A stretch of DNA of 64,000 nucleotides from Circinella minor (taxonomy: Eukaryota; Mucoromycota; Mucoromycetes; Mucorales; Lichtheimiaceae): the NCBI GenBank assembly GCA_016758965.1, contig JAEPRB010000032.1, positions 1-64,000 of the forward strand. Reading direction: 5' to 3'. This document shows, in pieces, positions 61,293-64,000 of the stretch. The first letter of the stretch is position 1. The number at the start of each line of letters is the position of its first letter. Under the pieces are notes generated by a model, which was not told where the DNA came from, did no database searches, and saw nothing but the letters and a program-made list of their open reading frames with translations. The position numbers and the translations under genes are program-made.

Positions 61293-62515
61293 AACAATTG
61301 GGCTAAAAGAAGAAAGTTAAAAAAGACCAAAGAAACTAAAGGAAGGCGTAGAAAGGAGAGTAATTATACCTGAAAAGAATACTTGAAACCCAGTCTAATT
61401 GCTACTGTTTCATTCTTTTTATTTTTTATTTTGCATGATCCTCAATTTCCACGCGCATATTTGTTATACAAGATGAACCCCCCATTATTTGGAGGAAAGC
61501 GTTGAAACTGCTCTAATTTTGATAAATATACTTTTGTATATTACAGACATGCTTACTTAGGCACTGTGGCATTACTTGACTTTCTAGATTACATAATATT
61601 TAATACATTTCCTAGTTTGATCAGTGCCCTTGTCGTAGTATTGCGATAAGTTATAAGACTGAGTAAAATGTTGCGCTTATCATACTGAGCAGTAAAACAC
61701 AAAATTAAATGGGCAATCATCAAAAGCAAGAGGAAGAAGTACTTTCTTTTTTCATTTTCGTTTTTCTGATGGGATAACCGCGTACAAGTTTGATAATAAG
61801 AATATCGTAAACTTATTGATATAATTTAACTATATACTTGTACAAAAAAAGTAAACTTTATTCTAATCCCAAAAAATAAAATAATCAAAGCTTCAATAAT
61901 TTACTTAACAAAATAAAACTATTACATTTGTTTTATTATTGCTTTTGTATAAGAAAAGCTTCGGGCAGGAGTTGAATGACTCCTGTGTTACAACCCAATC
62001 TATCGAAAGCGTCCTATCGGTGGTACAATAATAAATATGTCTCATTCAGGTGAACATCTATTGAATAAAATTTACTATAGAAAATACTAGATTATGTCAA
62101 TAAAATATGGTCAAGATCGAAATAACGCATAATATTATACTACTAATATTGACAGATTAATTAATGCAAACATTGATCAAATTATCGGAATTTTCTTTTT
62201 CACTCAGCTGCTGTCATATTCATTATATAAAACTATATAAAGTACAAGAATTATTCTTTCTACCAATACCGTATAGATATAAAAAAAAATTACTTACGGT
62301 GCTAACTACTGAACATGCGGTACCCAGTATTGATTAGGAGGGAAAAGAAAAAAGCCCCGACTATTATTTCAGGCGATAATCAGCCCTTATTCGGGCGTAA
62401 TATTACAAATTTATTTTGAAAGAGTTGTAAAAATCATAAAGTGGTATACCTCTCAAAAATGTTAAAAAGATTGATAAACCACTTATCCGATGTGCTCAAA
62501 TATATTAATATAAAT

Positions 62516-62717
62516 ACTTCTTGGTACGGGAGGCTGCCTTTCGATTCCAGGTTCTCCGTGGCAACGTGATGCTGGTTAGTGAGAAATCACTTTCATTGAT
62601 ACTGGGCAATGACCTCGGGTAATACATCTTTTACCACGTTTTCTGTTCCAGGTTCGCGTCCTGCATGAAGATATTATTCGGCTGGGATAACATGTCTGAG
62701 CCGAGAAAATTTATTTA
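62516..62717 (+). pseudogene. Coding-like relic with one internal stop
   Basis: The plus frame reads VREAAFRFQVLRGNVMLV and SEKSLSLILGNDLG up to a TAA at about 62620. It then continues in the same frame with YIFYHVFCSRFASCMK and ILFGWDNMSEPRKF to the next TAA. Composition and GC content differ sharply from the AT-rich surroundings. The family is not recognised; a mobile-element relic is possible. Confidence 0.3.
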
Positions 62718-63203
62718 ATATTTTTTTTGGTACAGAATAAAGAGAAATGTATTTATTTATAAAAAGGATAAAGTAATTGTGAATATAAAATTATATATAG
62801 AGTATATATGATGTAGCATAGAAGATTGATGACTGGTTATTATCATTTTTGCATAATCGACGATTGTATTTGCCATCGCAGTTAATATAGCCCCAGAAGG
62901 AGCATATTGATTTTTGTCGATATTTAGACAAACCGGCTCATAAATCCGTATTACTAGTACCGATAATTTGGATCAGGAAGATGTTATGAATAAATATGAT
63001 GCTATGAGGTGGATAGGTGTACTGTTATTGTGAATAATGTTTTGTAGATAAGAATGATGTAAGTGAAGTTGTTGGTATAGTTACTAAAGGGAATAAATTT
63101 GCTGAGGATGAGCTTGTATGAATGGTGGTTATACAGAGGGTCTGATTCTTTTCAAAAATTACAAATGTTTTTTTTCAATCAACGCATGATTGACACATTT
63201 CCC

Positions 63204-63228
63204 AAAAAAAAAAAAAAAAAAAAAAAAA
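63204..63228. repeat. Poly-A tract (25 nt)
   Basis: Uninterrupted run of 25 A, followed shortly by a run of T, in intergenic DNA. It could be a retroposed poly-A tail, but no body sequence is recognised upstream. Confidence 0.85.
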
Positions 63229-64000
63229 CTTTCTTTTTTTTTGTTATGAATATTTGATGACAGTTGCTTTAAATGTATCTATACATTTATATATGAAAAG
63301 TCAAAAACAATTCATACTGAAGATAAAAAAAAAAAGAGAATGTTACTCTATCACCGCTCGCTACGTATAACAATATGCCCCGGGAGACCAAAAAAGTGTG
63401 GTACCATTGAATTATCGTTATACGTAACAAATTCTTGATCTACACTATAATGATCAGGAAAAATTCTATTCATATTTATGTACTTGGCCTCATTCGTATC
63501 TATATGACCCGCAAAAGGAAGAATGCTCTAGAACATTATATTGTCCATACTGTAAATAAGCTATACGTAAAAATATAAAGATTACTTTTTCTCTTTGCAT
63601 AGTTTCTTTTTATTAAATTTGTCTTATCGTATTAGTTCTAATTGAATTAGAACCAGGTCATCTTATAATTAATGCTGATGGTCCATAAGAAAAGAAATGC
63701 GAGTACTTACTGAGCTCCAAAAACTGCTTATTGTTTATATAAAGCCATGAAAATGGCAAATAATGAGTTGGGTTCTCACAGTGGACGAAAAGCAAAGCTG
63801 GATTATCATAAAGAACGGTTTAATATTCAGATCATTAAACTTTTAACAAAAAAATAAAAAAAAAATGTTCAGCACCTACTTTTTCTAAAATATAAATATA
63901 TTATTTGTTCGCCCGATACAACCATGTTTTTGCTGAAACCTTATCAGGTATCATTATATAAAATTAGCAAATTTTCCCTGCTTAATCCGTCTTGGGCTCC

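Larger units (their letters stand above)
61293..64000. other. Gene-poor AT-rich right end
   Basis: About 2.7 kb without a confident gene. The first few hundred bases should be the App1-type promoter. A GC-richer coding-like relic lies at 62516-62717 (listed separately) and a 25-nt poly-A at 63204-63228. Nothing else is supported up to the edge. Confidence 0.5.

Noticed and set aside
62640..62670. tRNA B-box-like GGTTCGCGTCC
   Set aside because: No matching A box, acceptor stem or anticodon arm can be folded around it.

Overview
This is AT-rich nuclear DNA from an early-diverging filamentous fungus, most likely a Mucoromycota mould (Mucorales-like). The evidence is intron-dense genes with short 60-200 bp introns (gtaag/gtatg donors, ctatag/tttag acceptors), long A/T tracts between genes, and the gene set: Cdc24 with a PB1 tail, PacC/Rim101, a HET-domain gene, a fungal ribosomal protein and a polyol dehydrogenase. 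No tRNA, rRNA, CRISPR array, bacterial operon or intact transposon was found. Species is an inference; no search was run.

Layout. 1-4.0 kb: start of a secreted GH3 beta-glucosidase running off the left edge, an SLC25 mitochondrial carrier and a small multi-pass membrane protein, all on the minus strand. 6.6-8.9 kb: a zinc polyol dehydrogenase (+) in nine exons, one of which appears to be only 2 nt long. 9.8-13.1 kb: the Cdc42 exchange factor Cdc24 (-). 14.0 kb: a possible tiny gene. 14.6-15.4 kb: an unknown membrane protein (-). 15.4-19.3 kb: gene-poor, with decayed coding fragments. 19.3-22.8 kb: ribosomal protein L26/uL24 (+), convergent with a hexokinase-like protein (-) that has lost several catalytic motifs. 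26.8-28.7 kb: an intronless HET-domain gene (+). 29.1-40.5 kb: three minus-strand housekeeping genes in tandem: beta-adaptin of a clathrin adaptor, an ACSF3-type malonyl-CoA synthetase and an insulin-degrading-enzyme-type M16 protease. 40.5-45.9 kb: gene-poor. 45.9-50.5 kb: a coiled-coil protein (possibly a CENP-Q-like kinetochore protein) and PacC/Rim101 (+). 51.0-54.1 kb: a multi-RRM protein with an MLLE-like tail (-). 54.1-58.0 kb: gene-poor. 58.0-61.3 kb: the NatC catalytic subunit Naa30 (+), convergent with an App1-type phosphatidate phosphatase (-). 61.3-64 kb: gene-poor with one coding-like relic.

The genes are not an obvious cluster. Several share themes of polarity and trafficking (Cdc24, beta-adaptin, App1, possibly the RRM/MLLE protein) and of carbon or pH response (polyol dehydrogenase, hexokinase-like protein, PacC). 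Exon models were assembled by hand and checked by adding up exon lengths and codon phases. All complete models close in frame except two: beta-adaptin (2 extra nt in a GA/TC run) and the M16 protease (1 extra nt in a T5/A5 run). Both look like sequencing or assembly indels.

The observations most worth testing are the 2-nt microexon in the polyol dehydrogenase, the apparently non-catalytic hexokinase paralog, the RRM/MLLE protein as a possible endosomal mRNA-transport factor, the two frameshifts, and the decayed coding islands in the gene-poor stretches.
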